Assembly: GCA_002699185.1 (NCBI GenBank) | Contig: PABG01000070.1 | Span: 1 to 35,188, forward strand | DNA: 35,188 nt | Direction: 5' to 3' | Source of the DNA: Gammaproteobacteria bacterium | Lineage (GTDB): Bacteria > Pseudomonadota > Gammaproteobacteria > Thiohalobacterales > Thiohalobacteraceae | In this document: positions 10,457 through 17,986 of the stretch, piece by piece | How the letters are laid out: every line of letters begins with the position of its first letter | How positions within the stretch are numbered: the stretch's first letter is position 1 | Translations under genes and position numbers: made by a program | The notes under the pieces: model-generated | Told to the model about the DNA's origin: nothing | What the model saw: the letters and a program-made list of their open reading frames with translations, nothing else | Databases searched by the model: none

Positions 10457-11857
10457 GTGGCAGACGGCCCCGAGCAGCATGCGAACATGACCCGCGGTGA
10501 GCGCCGCGCGGCGGTCTCGCTGGCGGGCATCTTCGCCATGCGCATGCTGGGGTTGTTCATGATCCTGCCGGTGTTCGCCCTCTACGGCGACGACTATACC
10601 GGCGCGACCCCGGGGCTGATCGGCCTGGCCATCGGCGCCTACGGTTTCACCCAGGCCCTGCTGCAGATCCCCTTCGGGCTGCTGTCCGACCGCTTCGGGC
10701 GCAAGCGCATCATTGCCATCGGGCTGCTGCTGTTCGCCCTGGGCAGCCTGGTGGCCGCGCTGGCCGACAGCATCTGGGGGGTGATCCTGGGCCGCGCCCT
10801 GCAGGGCGCGGGCGCGATCGCTGCGGCGGTCATGGCCCTGGCGGCGGATCTGACCCGGGAGGAACACCGCACCAAAGCCATGGCCGTGATCGGCATGAGC
10901 ATCGGCCTGTCCTTTGCGCTGGCCCTGGTGCTGGGCCCCTGGCTGGGGCACTGGGTCGGCCTGTCGGGGATCTTCTGGCTGACCGCGGTCCTGGCGTTGT
11001 CCGGCCTGATCATCCTGCGCTGGTCCGTGCCCAGCCCCGCATTGAGCCGGCCGCACCGCGACGCCCAGCCGGTCCCGGCCCAGTTCCTGGCCGTACTGCG
11101 CGACGCCCGCCTGCTGCAGCTCGATTTCGGCATTCTGGCCCTGCACCTGATCCTGACCGCCAGCTTCGTCAGCCTGCCACTGGTGCTGCGCGACCACCTG
11201 GGGCTGGCCCCGGACCGCCACGCCTGGCTCTATCTGCCGGTGCTGGTGCTGTCGGTGGCGGTGATGATCCCCTTCATCATCCAGGCCGAGAAGCAGCAGC
11301 GCATGAAACCGGTGTTTATTGCCGCCATCGCGATGGTGCTGGCGGGCGAGCTGGCGCTGGTCCAGTGGCAGGGGCAGCTGGCCGGGGTGGCGCTGGCGCT
11401 GTTCGTGTTCTACGTGGGCTTCAATATCCTGGAGGCGACCCTGCCGTCGCTGATTTCCAAGACCGCCCCGGCCGACAGCAAGGGCACGGCCATGGGCTTC
11501 TATTCCAGTTCCCAGTTCCTCGGCGCCTTCCTGGGCGGGGCCCTGGGCGGCATTCTGCACGGCCGCTTCGGCGCGACCGGCGTCTTCCTGGGCTGCGCCC
11601 TGATCGCGCTGGTGTGGCTGGTCGTGGCGGCGGGGATGGAGCGGCCGCGCTACCTGGCCAGCCGGCTGATCGGCGTCGGCCGACTCACGCCGCCGCAGGC
11701 CGGGATGCTGGCCCGGGAGCTCGGACAGGTCCCCGGGGTGGTCGAGGCGGTGGTTGTCGCCGAGGATCAGACGGCCTATCTGAAGGTGGATCCACGGGCC
11801 CTGGACGAGGCTGCGCTGGAGGCGCTGGTCGCTCGCCCGGCTCCGGCAGGGCGGTGA
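10457..11857 (+). CDS. MFS transporter, YajR-like, with C-terminal ferredoxin-like domain
   Basis: Encodes about 466 residues, an inner-membrane major facilitator protein with about 12 hydrophobic segments. Motif A is clear: GLLSDRFGRKRI between segments 2 and 3. After the last segment a soluble tail of about 65 residues (GRLTPPQAGMLARELGQVPG, then AVVVAEDQTAYLKVDP) looks like the small ferredoxin-fold domain at the end of E. coli YajR. The natural substrate is unknown. Possible starts are GTG 10445, GTG 10457 and ATG 10487; GTG 10457 is preferred because AAAGGTGA lies 8 bases upstream. It sits between uvrA and ssb, a conserved but functionally unexplained linkage. Confidence 0.88.
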   Translation: MADGPEQHANMTRGERRAAVSLAGIFAMRMLGLFMILPVFALYGDDYTGATPGLIGLAIGAYGFTQALLQIPFGLLSDRFGRKRIIAIGLLLFALGSLVAALADSIWGVILGRALQGAGAIAAAVMALAADLTREEHRTKAMAVIGMSIGLSFALALVLGPWLGHWVGLSGIFWLTAVLALSGLIILRWSVPSPALSRPHRDAQPVPAQFLAVLRDARLLQLDFGILALHLILTASFVSLPLVLRDHLGLAPDRHAWLYLPVLVLSVAVMIPFIIQAEKQQRMKPVFIAAIAMVLAGELALVQWQGQLAGVALALFVFYVGFNILEATLPSLISKTAPADSKGTAMGFYSSSQFLGAFLGGALGGILHGRFGATGVFLGCALIALVWLVVAAGMERPRYLASRLIGVGRLTPPQAGMLARELGQVPGVVEAVVVAEDQTAYLKVDPRALDEAALEALVARPAPAGR

Positions 11858-11872
11858 GCCGGGTACCGCGGG

Positions 11873-11902
11873 GGGGGATTTGCCGGCGCCGGCGAATCCC
11901 CC
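11873..11902. repeat. 30-bp near-perfect palindrome between MFS gene and ssb
   Basis: GGGGGATT (11873–11880) pairs with AATCCCCC (11895–11902), and the centre GCCGGCGCCGGC (11882–11893) is itself a perfect palindrome; only T11881/G11894 is a wobble. It lies 16 bases after the MFS stop. No T tract follows, so it is not a typical intrinsic terminator. It overlaps the likely ssb promoter. Confidence 0.75.
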
Positions 11903-11908
11903 TATGAT
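11880..11908 (+). promoter_or_regulatory. Probable sigma70-type promoter of ssb
   Basis: TTGCCG (11880–11885) and TATGAT (11903–11908) are exactly 17 bases apart, and the start would fall about 45 bases before the ssb ATG. The -35 and the whole spacer lie inside the 30-bp palindrome. Confidence 0.5.
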
Positions 11909-11961
11909 GGGCAGCTTGCAGCATCCCTCAGAACAACCCAGCACAGTCAGGAGAAATCGGC

Positions 11962-12423
11962 ATGGCGCGCGGCATCAACAAGGTGATTCTGGTCGGCAAC
12001 CTGGGCAAGGATCCCGAGGTCCGGTACATGCCCAGCGGTGGAGCCGTGGCCAATGTCACCCTGGCCACCTCGGATCAGTGGAAGGACAAGCAGACCGGCG
12101 AGCAGCGCGAGCGCACCGAATGGCACAACGTGGTCTTCTATCAGCGCCTGGCCGAGATCGTCGGCGAGTATCTGAAGAAGGGCTCCCAGGTCTATGTCGA
12201 GGGCAGCCTGCGCACCCGCAAGTGGCAGGACAAGAACGGCAATGACCGCTACACCACCGAGATCATCGCCTCCGAGATGCAGATGCTGGGTGGCCGCGGC
12301 GGCGGTGGCGGCGGCAGCGCCAATTACAACAGCAATCGGGCGCCGGCGGCGGCCGAGAGCCAGGGTGGCGGTGGTTCAGGTGGCGGTTTCGACGAGGGTT
12401 TTGACGACGATATCCCCTTCTGA
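11962..12423 (+). CDS. ssb: Single-stranded DNA-binding protein
   Basis: Encodes 153 residues (178 in E. coli), the tetrameric protein that coats single-stranded DNA in replication, repair and recombination. The OB fold covers about 1–112, with [40 protein letters not shown] and [17 protein letters not shown] glycine-rich linker follows, and the acidic tip FDDDIPF is the docking site for partner enzymes. The ATG has AGGAG at good spacing. It is probably transcribed from its own promoter and ends where a REP-like element begins. Confidence 0.97.
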   Translation: MARGINKVILVGNLGKDPEVRYMPSGGAVANVTLATSDQWKDKQTGEQRERTEWHNVVFYQRLAEIVGEYLKKGSQVYVEGSLRTRKWQDKNGNDRYTTEIIASEMQMLGGRGGGGGGSANYNSNRAPAAAESQGGGGSGGGFDEGFDDDIPF

Positions 12424-12427
12424 CCTG

Positions 12428-12476
12428 GTAGGATGGGTGGAGCGAAGCACAACCCATCATAAAGGTGATGGGTTAC
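12428..12476. repeat. Second REP-like family, GTAG plus GATGGGT palindrome
   Basis: Starts GTAG (12428–12431), then GATGGGT (12432–12438) pairs with ACCCATC (12452–12458) around a short centre. A third arm GATGGGTTAC (12467–12476) is the inverse of GTAACCCATC. The GTAG head plus palindrome matches REP architecture, but the sequence differs from the elements at 6302, 7304 and 29747. It begins 5 bases after the ssb stop and could also act as its 3' hairpin. Confidence 0.6.
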
Positions 12477-12510
12477 GGCGCCAGGCGCCTCCCCCCGTCC
12501 CGCTTCGGTC

Positions 12511-12708
12511 TCAGAATCCCGACTCCCGTATCGCCGCCAGTTCCCGGCGCTTTTGCACCAGCAGGGCATCGTAGGCCTGGCTGAGCGCCCGTTCGTAGGC
12601 GCAGTCTCCGTCCAGTCCCATGGTCCTCAGGCGGCGCTCCAGCTGGGCGATCTCCAGGCGCAGTTCCTGCGGGCAGGGCCGGTGGAGCGGTGCAGCAGTC
12701 GCTTTCAT
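12511..12708 (-). CDS. Small conserved-looking hypothetical protein, helical
   Basis: Encodes 65 residues, MKATAAPLHRPCPQELRLEI onward, ending RRELAAIRESGF. No family is recognised. The sequence is rich in L, R, E and A, with two likely amphipathic helices (about 15–30 and 36–60) and no membrane segment. On the minus strand GGAG lies 9 bases before the ATG, which supports translation. It is convergent with ssb and divergent from the dcw cluster. A real small gene is more likely than a chance frame, but this rests on the ribosome-binding site and the helical composition only. Confidence 0.55.
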   Translation of the reverse strand: MKATAAPLHRPCPQELRLEIAQLERRLRTMGLDGDCAYERALSQAYDALLVQKRRELAAIRESGF

Positions 12709-13004
12709 GTCTCATATCTCCAGTCGCGTTTTTTTGCAGCCTAGCCCGCCCATGTGACCGCAGGATGACAGCCTCGCGCAGCCGGGGTGGGATTTTCCTT
12801 CCCCCCCGGAAGACCGATCCCGATTCGTCGAATCTCAGGGTTTTCTCGGGCTGAATCCGGCTCAACCTCAATGGCTTTATAAGGTTATATGTATAACCGG
12901 CTGATTGTAATGAATAACGCCGGGTCGTATCGTCCTGTTCCCCGATGAGTCCATAAATAATTGAAATTTATTGAGGAATTTCTCGCGTTTTTTCCTGAAT
13001 TCAC
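12709..13004. other. AT-rich upstream region of the dcw cluster
   Basis: No gene is seen. GC content drops markedly from about 12875. The region holds a 16-bp palindrome (12883–12898) and a weak AT-only hairpin (ATAAAT 12953–12958 with ATTTAT 12966–12971). It separates the minus-strand small gene from the mraZ promoter and may carry upstream control sites for the cluster. Confidence 0.5.
12883..12898. promoter_or_regulatory. 16-bp palindrome, candidate operator
   Basis: GGTTATA (12883–12889) and TATAACC (12892–12898) are perfect inverted arms around TG. It lies about 120 bases upstream of the mraZ -35 box, in an AT-rich pocket. A transcription factor site is plausible; no regulator can be named. 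Confidence 0.35.
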
Positions 13005-13033
13005 TTGACGCCCTCAGCTTCCCTACCTATAGT
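13005..13033 (+). promoter_or_regulatory. Sigma70 promoter of mraZ and the dcw cluster
   Basis: TTGACG (13005–13010) and TATAGT (13028–13033) are separated by exactly 17 bases, each one base off consensus. Transcription should start near 13040, at the first MraZ operator repeat, leaving a leader of about 50 bases. Confidence 0.82.
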
Positions 13034-13042
13034 GTCGAAAAG

Positions 13043-13067
13043 TGGGAAGAAGTGGTAGAAAGTGGCA
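13043..13067 (+). promoter_or_regulatory. MraZ operator: three TGGNN repeats at 10-bp spacing
   Basis: TGGGA (13043–13047), TGGTA (13053–13057) and TGGCA (13063–13067) are separated by 5-base spacers. This is the arrangement bound by MraZ in E. coli. It sits just downstream of the promoter -10, where binding would block transcription. A fourth degenerate copy (AGGGA) follows in phase at 13072. Confidence 0.8.
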
Positions 13068-13091
13068 AAAAAGGGATAACAGGGGGAATTC

Positions 13092-13544
13092 TTGGCCAAG
13101 TCGGGGGGCAACACCGTCAACCTGGACGCCAAGGGCCGTATGGCCCTGCCAACGCGCTATCGCCAGGAACTGACGGACAGCTGTGAAGGCCGGATGGTGC
13201 TGACCATCCACGGCGACGGCTGCCTGCTGCTTTACCCTGCCCCGGAATGGGAGGAGATCGAGCGCAAGCTGATCCGCCTTCCCAACCAGAACCCCGCCAT
13301 CCGCCGTCTCCAGCGCATGCTGCTCGGCCATGCCACCGAGGTCGAGATGGACAGCCATGGTCGTATCCTCCTGCCACCGCGTTTGCGCGAGTTCGCCAAT
13401 CTGGACAAGAAGGTAGTGCTTGCCTCGCTGGTCAACAAGTTTGAAATCTGGAACGAAGAGGCCTGGGAGGAGAATCTGCGGCACTGGATCGACGACGGTG
13501 GAGCGGAGTCGGTTCCGGAAGCACTCGACAATCTGAGTCTGTAG
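13092..13544 (+). CDS. mraZ: Transcriptional regulator MraZ
   Basis: Encodes 150 residues (152 in E. coli), a ring-forming AbrB-fold DNA-binding protein that represses its own dcw promoter. Two repeats are visible, each with a DxxGR core: [18 protein letters not shown] near the N-terminus and [18 protein letters not shown] in the middle. The start is TTG with AGGGGG 6 bases before it; no closer ATG would keep the first repeat. Its operator lies 25–49 bases upstream. The stop shares one base with the GTG of rsmH. Confidence 0.95.
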   Translation: MAKSGGNTVNLDAKGRMALPTRYRQELTDSCEGRMVLTIHGDGCLLLYPAPEWEEIERKLIRLPNQNPAIRRLQRMLLGHATEVEMDSHGRILLPPRLREFANLDKKVVLASLVNKFEIWNEEAWEENLRHWIDDGGAESVPEALDNLSL

Positions 13545-14473
13545 TGGCTGCGCAAGCTTCTCATCATCCGGTGCTGCTGCAGGAAGTACTGGAGGCGCTG
13601 GCCGTACGCGCGGATGGCATCTATGTCGATGCCACCTTCGGCCGGGGCGGGCACGCCGCGGCCATTCTCGAACAGCTGGGTCCCGAAGGCAGGCTCTATG
13701 CCATGGACCGGGACCCGGAGGCGATCGCCGCGGCGCGGCGCTTCGAACAGGATCGGCGGTTTCATATCACCAGAGGATCATTCGCCATGCTGGGCGCGAT
13801 GGCACAGGTAGCGGGGATCGAAGGCAGGGTCAGCGGTGTGCTGCTCGACCTCGGGGTCTCCTCGCCGCAGCTCGACGATGCCCGGCGTGGTTTCAGTTTC
13901 CTCGGCGACGGCCCCCTGGACATGCGCATGGATCCGGAGCAGGGCATGAGTGCCGCTGACTGGCTCAACCAGGCCTCCGAGCAGGAGATCGTGCGGGTGT
14001 TGCAGGTGTACGGCGAGGAGCGCTTCGCCCGGCGCATTGCCCGTGCGATCCTGGCCGCACGCCAGGCGGCGCCCATCACCCGCACCGGCCGCCTGGCCGA
14101 GATCATTGCCGCCGCAGTGCCGAAGCGCGAGCCCGGCCGGCATCCGGCCACCCGCAGTTTTCAGGCCATCCGCATCCATGTGAACCGCGAACTGGAAGAG
14201 TTGGAGCAGGTCCTGCCGCAGGCGGTGGATCTGCTCGCCCCGGGCGGTCGGTTGGCGGTGATCAGTTTTCACTCCCTGGAGGACCGCCTGGTCAAGCGCT
14301 TCATGCGCAGGGAGTGCAAGGGCGAGGAACTGCCGCTGGATCTGCCGGTGACAGGCACGGCCCAGGGGCGCCTGCGTCTGGTCGGCAAGGCACGCCATGC
14401 CGGTGAGGCGGAGGTCCGGGGCAACCCCCGTGCGCGCAGTGCCGTACTGCGGGTCGCGGAGCGGTTGCAGTGA
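13544..14473 (+). CDS. rsmH: 16S rRNA (cytosine(1402)-N(4))-methyltransferase
   Basis: Encodes 309 residues (313 in E. coli). RsmH adds a methyl group to N4 of C1402 in the ribosomal P site, using [19 protein letters not shown] (27–42) is the SAM-binding motif [21 protein letters not shown], the segment [16 protein letters not shown] and [17 protein letters not shown] are family signatures. The GTG start overlaps the mraZ stop by one base (TAGTG). It is the second gene of the dcw cluster. Confidence 0.96.
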   Translation: MAAQASHHPVLLQEVLEALAVRADGIYVDATFGRGGHAAAILEQLGPEGRLYAMDRDPEAIAAARRFEQDRRFHITRGSFAMLGAMAQVAGIEGRVSGVLLDLGVSSPQLDDARRGFSFLGDGPLDMRMDPEQGMSAADWLNQASEQEIVRVLQVYGEERFARRIARAILAARQAAPITRTGRLAEIIAAAVPKREPGRHPATRSFQAIRIHVNRELEELEQVLPQAVDLLAPGGRLAVISFHSLEDRLVKRFMRRECKGEELPLDLPVTGTAQGRLRLVGKARHAGEAEVRGNPRARSAVLRVAERLQ

Positions 14474-14730
14474 AGCTGCTGCTCGCACTGCTGCTGGCAG
14501 GCGTGATTGCCACCGGCGTCGGCGTGGTCTATGCGCGCCACCAGAGCCGGGCCCTGTTCGTGCAGCTGCAGTCACTGCTGAGCGAGCGGGATGCGTTGAA
14601 CATCGAATGGGGGCAGCTGCAGCTTGAACAGAGCACCCTGGCCACCCATGGCCGGATCGAGCGGCTGGCCACCGAGCGGCTGGAGATGCATGTGCCGGCC
14701 CACGACGAAATCATCCTGGTGAAGCCATGA
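14470..14730 (+). CDS. ftsL: Cell division protein FtsL
   Basis: Encodes 86 residues, shorter than the 121 of E. coli, mainly because the cytoplasmic N-terminus is almost absent. One membrane segment (about 2–22, [20 protein letters not shown]) is followed by a periplasmic coiled coil with [20 protein letters not shown] and the C-terminal [15 protein letters not shown]. FtsL joins FtsB and FtsQ to activate FtsW–FtsI at the septum. The GTG start overlaps the rsmH stop as GTGA. Confidence 0.93.
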   Translation: MKLLLALLLAGVIATGVGVVYARHQSRALFVQLQSLLSERDALNIEWGQLQLEQSTLATHGRIERLATERLEMHVPAHDEIILVKP

Positions 14731-16454
14731 CGACGCCAAGCATTGCAGACAGGCAGCAGTACCGCCATTACCTGGTGCTGGCGGCATTCGGCTTCGGCCT
14801 GCTGGTCCTGTTGTGGCGGGTGGTGGACCTGCAGTGGTTCGATCGCGGCTTCCTGCAGGGGCAGGCCGATGCCCGGCACCTGCGCACGGTCTCGCTGCCG
14901 GCGCACCGGGGCATGATCACCGACCGCAACGGCGAGCCGCTGGCGGTCAGCACGCCGGTGGATTCGGTCTGGGCCAATCCCCAGGAGCTGGTGCCGGCGC
15001 GGGAATACCTGCAGGCGCTGGCCAAGATCCTGGAACTGGATATCGACTACCTGCAGCGGCTGCTGGGCCGGCGGGCCGATCGCGAGTTCGTCTATCTGCG
15101 CCGGCATGTGCCGCCGGCCACGGCCGCCCAGGTCAGGGCGCTGGACGCGCCCGGCGTCTATCTGCAGCGCGAGTACCGTCGCTACTACCCGGACGGGGAG
15201 GTGGTGGCGCATCTCATCGGCTTTACCGATATCGACGACCGCGGCCAGGAAGGACTGGAGTTGGCCTATGACGACTGGCTCAGCGGCGCCGATGGCGCCA
15301 AACGGGTGCTCAAGGACGGCCGCCACCATGTGATTGCCGACGTGGAGTTGATTCGTCCGGCCAGCCCCGGCAGGGATCTGCGTCTGAGCATCGATCGGCG
15401 CATTCAATATCAGGCCTATCGTGAATTGAAGAGCGCGGTGCAGCGTCACCGTGCCGGTTCGGGCTCGGTAGTGGTGCTGGATGCCGCCACCGGCGAGGTG
15501 CTGGCGATGGTCAACCAGCCTTCGTTCAACCCCAACAACCGTCATGCCATCCAGCCGGGCGCGGTGCGCAACCGGGCCGTGACCGACGTGCTCGAGCCGG
15601 GTTCGACCATGAAGCCCTTCACCATCGCCGCCGCCCTGCAGAGCGGACAGTATGATATCGACAGCACGGTGAACACCGCGCCCGGTTATTACCGGGTCGG
15701 CAGCAACACAGTACGTGACGAGCATGACAACGGCTGGCTGGATCTGGCCGGCATCATCCGCAAGTCAAGCAATGTCGGCGCCAGCAAGGTCGCCCTTTCG
15801 CTCGATCCCAAGCAGCTGTGGCAGGTCTACAGCGGCGCCGGTTTCGGTACCAGCGTCGGCACCGGCTTTCCCGGCGAGGTCTCCGGGGTGCTGGCCAGTT
15901 ATCACCGCTGGCAGAAGATCGAGCAGGCAACGCTCGCCTTCGGTTACGGCATCTCGGTCACGCCGTTGCAGCTGGCGCGCGCCTACGGCCTGCTGGCCAA
16001 CGATGGCAGGCTGCTGCCGGTCAGTTTCCTGTATCAGGACGAGCCGCCGCGGGGGCGTTCGGTGCTGGATCCGGCCGTGGTGCGGTCGGTGCGGCGCATG
16101 ATGGAGGCGGTCGTCAGCAACCAGGGCACCGCGCCGCTGGCCCGGGTGCCCGGCTACCGGGTCGCCGGCAAGACCGGCACGGTGCACAAGGCCACGGCCG
16201 GCGGCTATGCCGAGGATCGCTACAATGCCCTGTTCGTCGGCATGGCCCCGGCTTCGGATCCGCGTCTGGTGGTGGCGGTCGTGATCAATGATCCGCGCGG
16301 CGAGGACTATTTCGGCGGCAAGGTGGCCGGCCCGGTGTTCTCGCGGGTCATGTCCGGGGCGTTGCGCCTGCTGAATCTGGCGCCGGATGCCGAACCGGTG
16401 CCGCGGCAGCCGGCGCCGCTGCTGCGCCAGGCCGCGGCGGGAGGTCCGGCATGA
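14727..16454 (+). CDS. ftsI: Septal peptidoglycan transpeptidase FtsI (PBP3)
   Basis: Encodes 575 residues (588 in E. coli). It has one N-terminal membrane segment (about 15–35), then a pedestal domain with HRGMITDRNGEPLA. The transpeptidase domain carries the SxxK motif STMK (293–296), the SxN motif SSN (347–349) and KTG (482–484), so the active site is complete. It cross-links septal peptidoglycan with FtsW as glycosyltransferase partner. The start overlaps the ftsL stop as ATGA. A proline-rich tail follows the catalytic domain. Confidence 0.97.
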   Translation: MTTPSIADRQQYRHYLVLAAFGFGLLVLLWRVVDLQWFDRGFLQGQADARHLRTVSLPAHRGMITDRNGEPLAVSTPVDSVWANPQELVPAREYLQALAKILELDIDYLQRLLGRRADREFVYLRRHVPPATAAQVRALDAPGVYLQREYRRYYPDGEVVAHLIGFTDIDDRGQEGLELAYDDWLSGADGAKRVLKDGRHHVIADVELIRPASPGRDLRLSIDRRIQYQAYRELKSAVQRHRAGSGSVVVLDAATGEVLAMVNQPSFNPNNRHAIQPGAVRNRAVTDVLEPGSTMKPFTIAAALQSGQYDIDSTVNTAPGYYRVGSNTVRDEHDNGWLDLAGIIRKSSNVGASKVALSLDPKQLWQVYSGAGFGTSVGTGFPGEVSGVLASYHRWQKIEQATLAFGYGISVTPLQLARAYGLLANDGRLLPVSFLYQDEPPRGRSVLDPAVVRSVRRMMEAVVSNQGTAPLARVPGYRVAGKTGTVHKATAGGYAEDRYNALFVGMAPASDPRLVVAVVINDPRGEDYFGGKVAGPVFSRVMSGALRLLNLAPDAEPVPRQPAPLLRQAAAGGPA

Positions 16455-17986
16455 TGGCCGCCGAGACGTTGCATCCGGGGCTGTCGCTGTCCGGGCTGCT
16501 GGCCGGCCTCGCGCCGGTCGCGCCGGCCCAGGATGTGACCGTGACCGGGCTGGCGCTGGACAGCCGCCGGGTCCGGCCCGGGGACCTGTTCTTCGCCCTG
16601 GCCGGCGTGCATCAGCACGGCGTGCGGCATGTGGCCGAGGCCTGCCGCCGCGGGGCCGTGGCTGTGTGCTGGGAGCCCGACGAGGAGATCGACGAGACTG
16701 CCCCCGAATTGCAGGACCTGAACCTGCCGGTGGTGGCCGTGCCCGGTCTGGGGACGCAGGTCTCGTTCATTGCCGGCCGTTTCCACGGTCACCCCTCGCG
16801 CGACCTCTACGCCGTGGGCGTGACCGGCACCGACGGCAAGACCTCCTGCACCCATTTCATTGCCCAGGCCCTGCACGGCCCGGAGCACGCCTGCGGCCTG
16901 ATCGGCACCCTCGGCGCCGGCCTGTTCGATGCCCTGGATCCGGCCACCCACACGACGCCCGATCCGGTCAGCCTGCAGGCAATCCTGGCCGGGATGCGTG
17001 ATCAGGGCGCGCGGGCGGTGGTCATGGAGGTCTCCTCCCACGCCCTGGACCAGGCCCGTGCCGGCGGGGTGCATTTCGATGTGGCCGTGCTGACCCATGT
17101 CAGCCGCGATCACCTGGATTATCACGGCAGCGAGGGTGCCTATCGTGACGCCAAGCGGCGGCTGTTCCGCTTCCCCTCGCTGCGCCTGGCCGTGCTCAAT
17201 GCCGACGACGACCTGGGGCGGGAGTTGCTGGCCGCCGATGCGCTGGAGTGCCCGGTCTGCGCCTACGCGCTGGAGGCGACCGAACTGGCGCGCCGCAGTG
17301 AGCGCTTCGTGGTTGCCGAACGCGTCGAGACGGCGCGCACCGGTCTGCAGCTGCGGATCCTCACCCACCAGGGGGCGGTCGAACTGCGCTCCGGTCTGCT
17401 CGGCCGGTTCAATGCGGCCAACCTGCTGGCTGCCCTGGCCGTGCTGCTGGATCACGGCCTGTCTCCGGACGAGGCCGCGCAGCGGCTGGCGGGCGTGACC
17501 ACCGTGCCGGGCCGGATGGAGGCGCTGGGCGGCAGCGCCGGCCGGCCGCTGGTGGTGATCGACTATGCCCATACCCCGCGCGCGCTGGAGCAGGTGCTGC
17601 TGGCGCTGCGCGAACACTGTGCCGGACACCTCTGGTGCGTCTTCGGCGCCGGCGGCGAGCGCGACCCGGGCAAGCGGCCCCTGATGGGCGCGGCGGTCGA
17701 GCAGCTGGCCGATTTCGTCATGCTGACCACCGACAATCCCCGCCACGAGGACCCGACCCAGATCATCGTGGATATCCTCGGCGGTACCGCCGATCCGGAT
17801 GCCTGCTACATCCAGCCCGACCGGGCGCGTGCCATTGCGCATGTGCTGGAACTGGCGCGGCCGGACGATGTGGTGCTGATCGCCGGCAAGGGGCACGAGG
17901 ACTATCAACTCATTGGCGAGCGGCGACTGCATTTCAGTGACCGCGAAGTCGTGCAGGCGTGGTTCCGGTCCGGGGGGCAGTCATGA
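16451..17986 (+). CDS. murE: UDP-MurNAc-L-Ala-D-Glu:meso-diaminopimelate ligase
   Basis: Encodes 511 residues (495 in E. coli), a cytoplasmic Mur ligase adding the third stem-peptide residue. The ATP-binding loop reads GVTGTDGKTS (123–132), with Asp where many MurE have Asn. VMEVSSHALDQ and THVSRDHLDYHG are conserved, and K235 is the likely carbamylated lysine. DNPR (428–431) predicts meso-diaminopimelate rather than lysine as substrate, fitting a Gram-negative wall. The start overlaps the ftsI stop as ATGA; a second ATG lies in frame 3 bases later. Confidence 0.97.
   Translation: MMAAETLHPGLSLSGLLAGLAPVAPAQDVTVTGLALDSRRVRPGDLFFALAGVHQHGVRHVAEACRRGAVAVCWEPDEEIDETAPELQDLNLPVVAVPGLGTQVSFIAGRFHGHPSRDLYAVGVTGTDGKTSCTHFIAQALHGPEHACGLIGTLGAGLFDALDPATHTTPDPVSLQAILAGMRDQGARAVVMEVSSHALDQARAGGVHFDVAVLTHVSRDHLDYHGSEGAYRDAKRRLFRFPSLRLAVLNADDDLGRELLAADALECPVCAYALEATELARRSERFVVAERVETARTGLQLRILTHQGAVELRSGLLGRFNAANLLAALAVLLDHGLSPDEAAQRLAGVTTVPGRMEALGGSAGRPLVVIDYAHTPRALEQVLLALREHCAGHLWCVFGAGGERDPGKRPLMGAAVEQLADFVMLTTDNPRHEDPTQIIVDILGGTADPDACYIQPDRARAIAHVLELARPDDVVLIAGKGHEDYQLIGERRLHFSDREVVQAWFRSGGQS

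Noticed and set aside
17959-17982. GTG 17959 as the murF start
   Set aside because: It lies well inside murE, whereas ATG 17983 gives the ATGA overlap seen across the cluster and a purine-rich site upstream.
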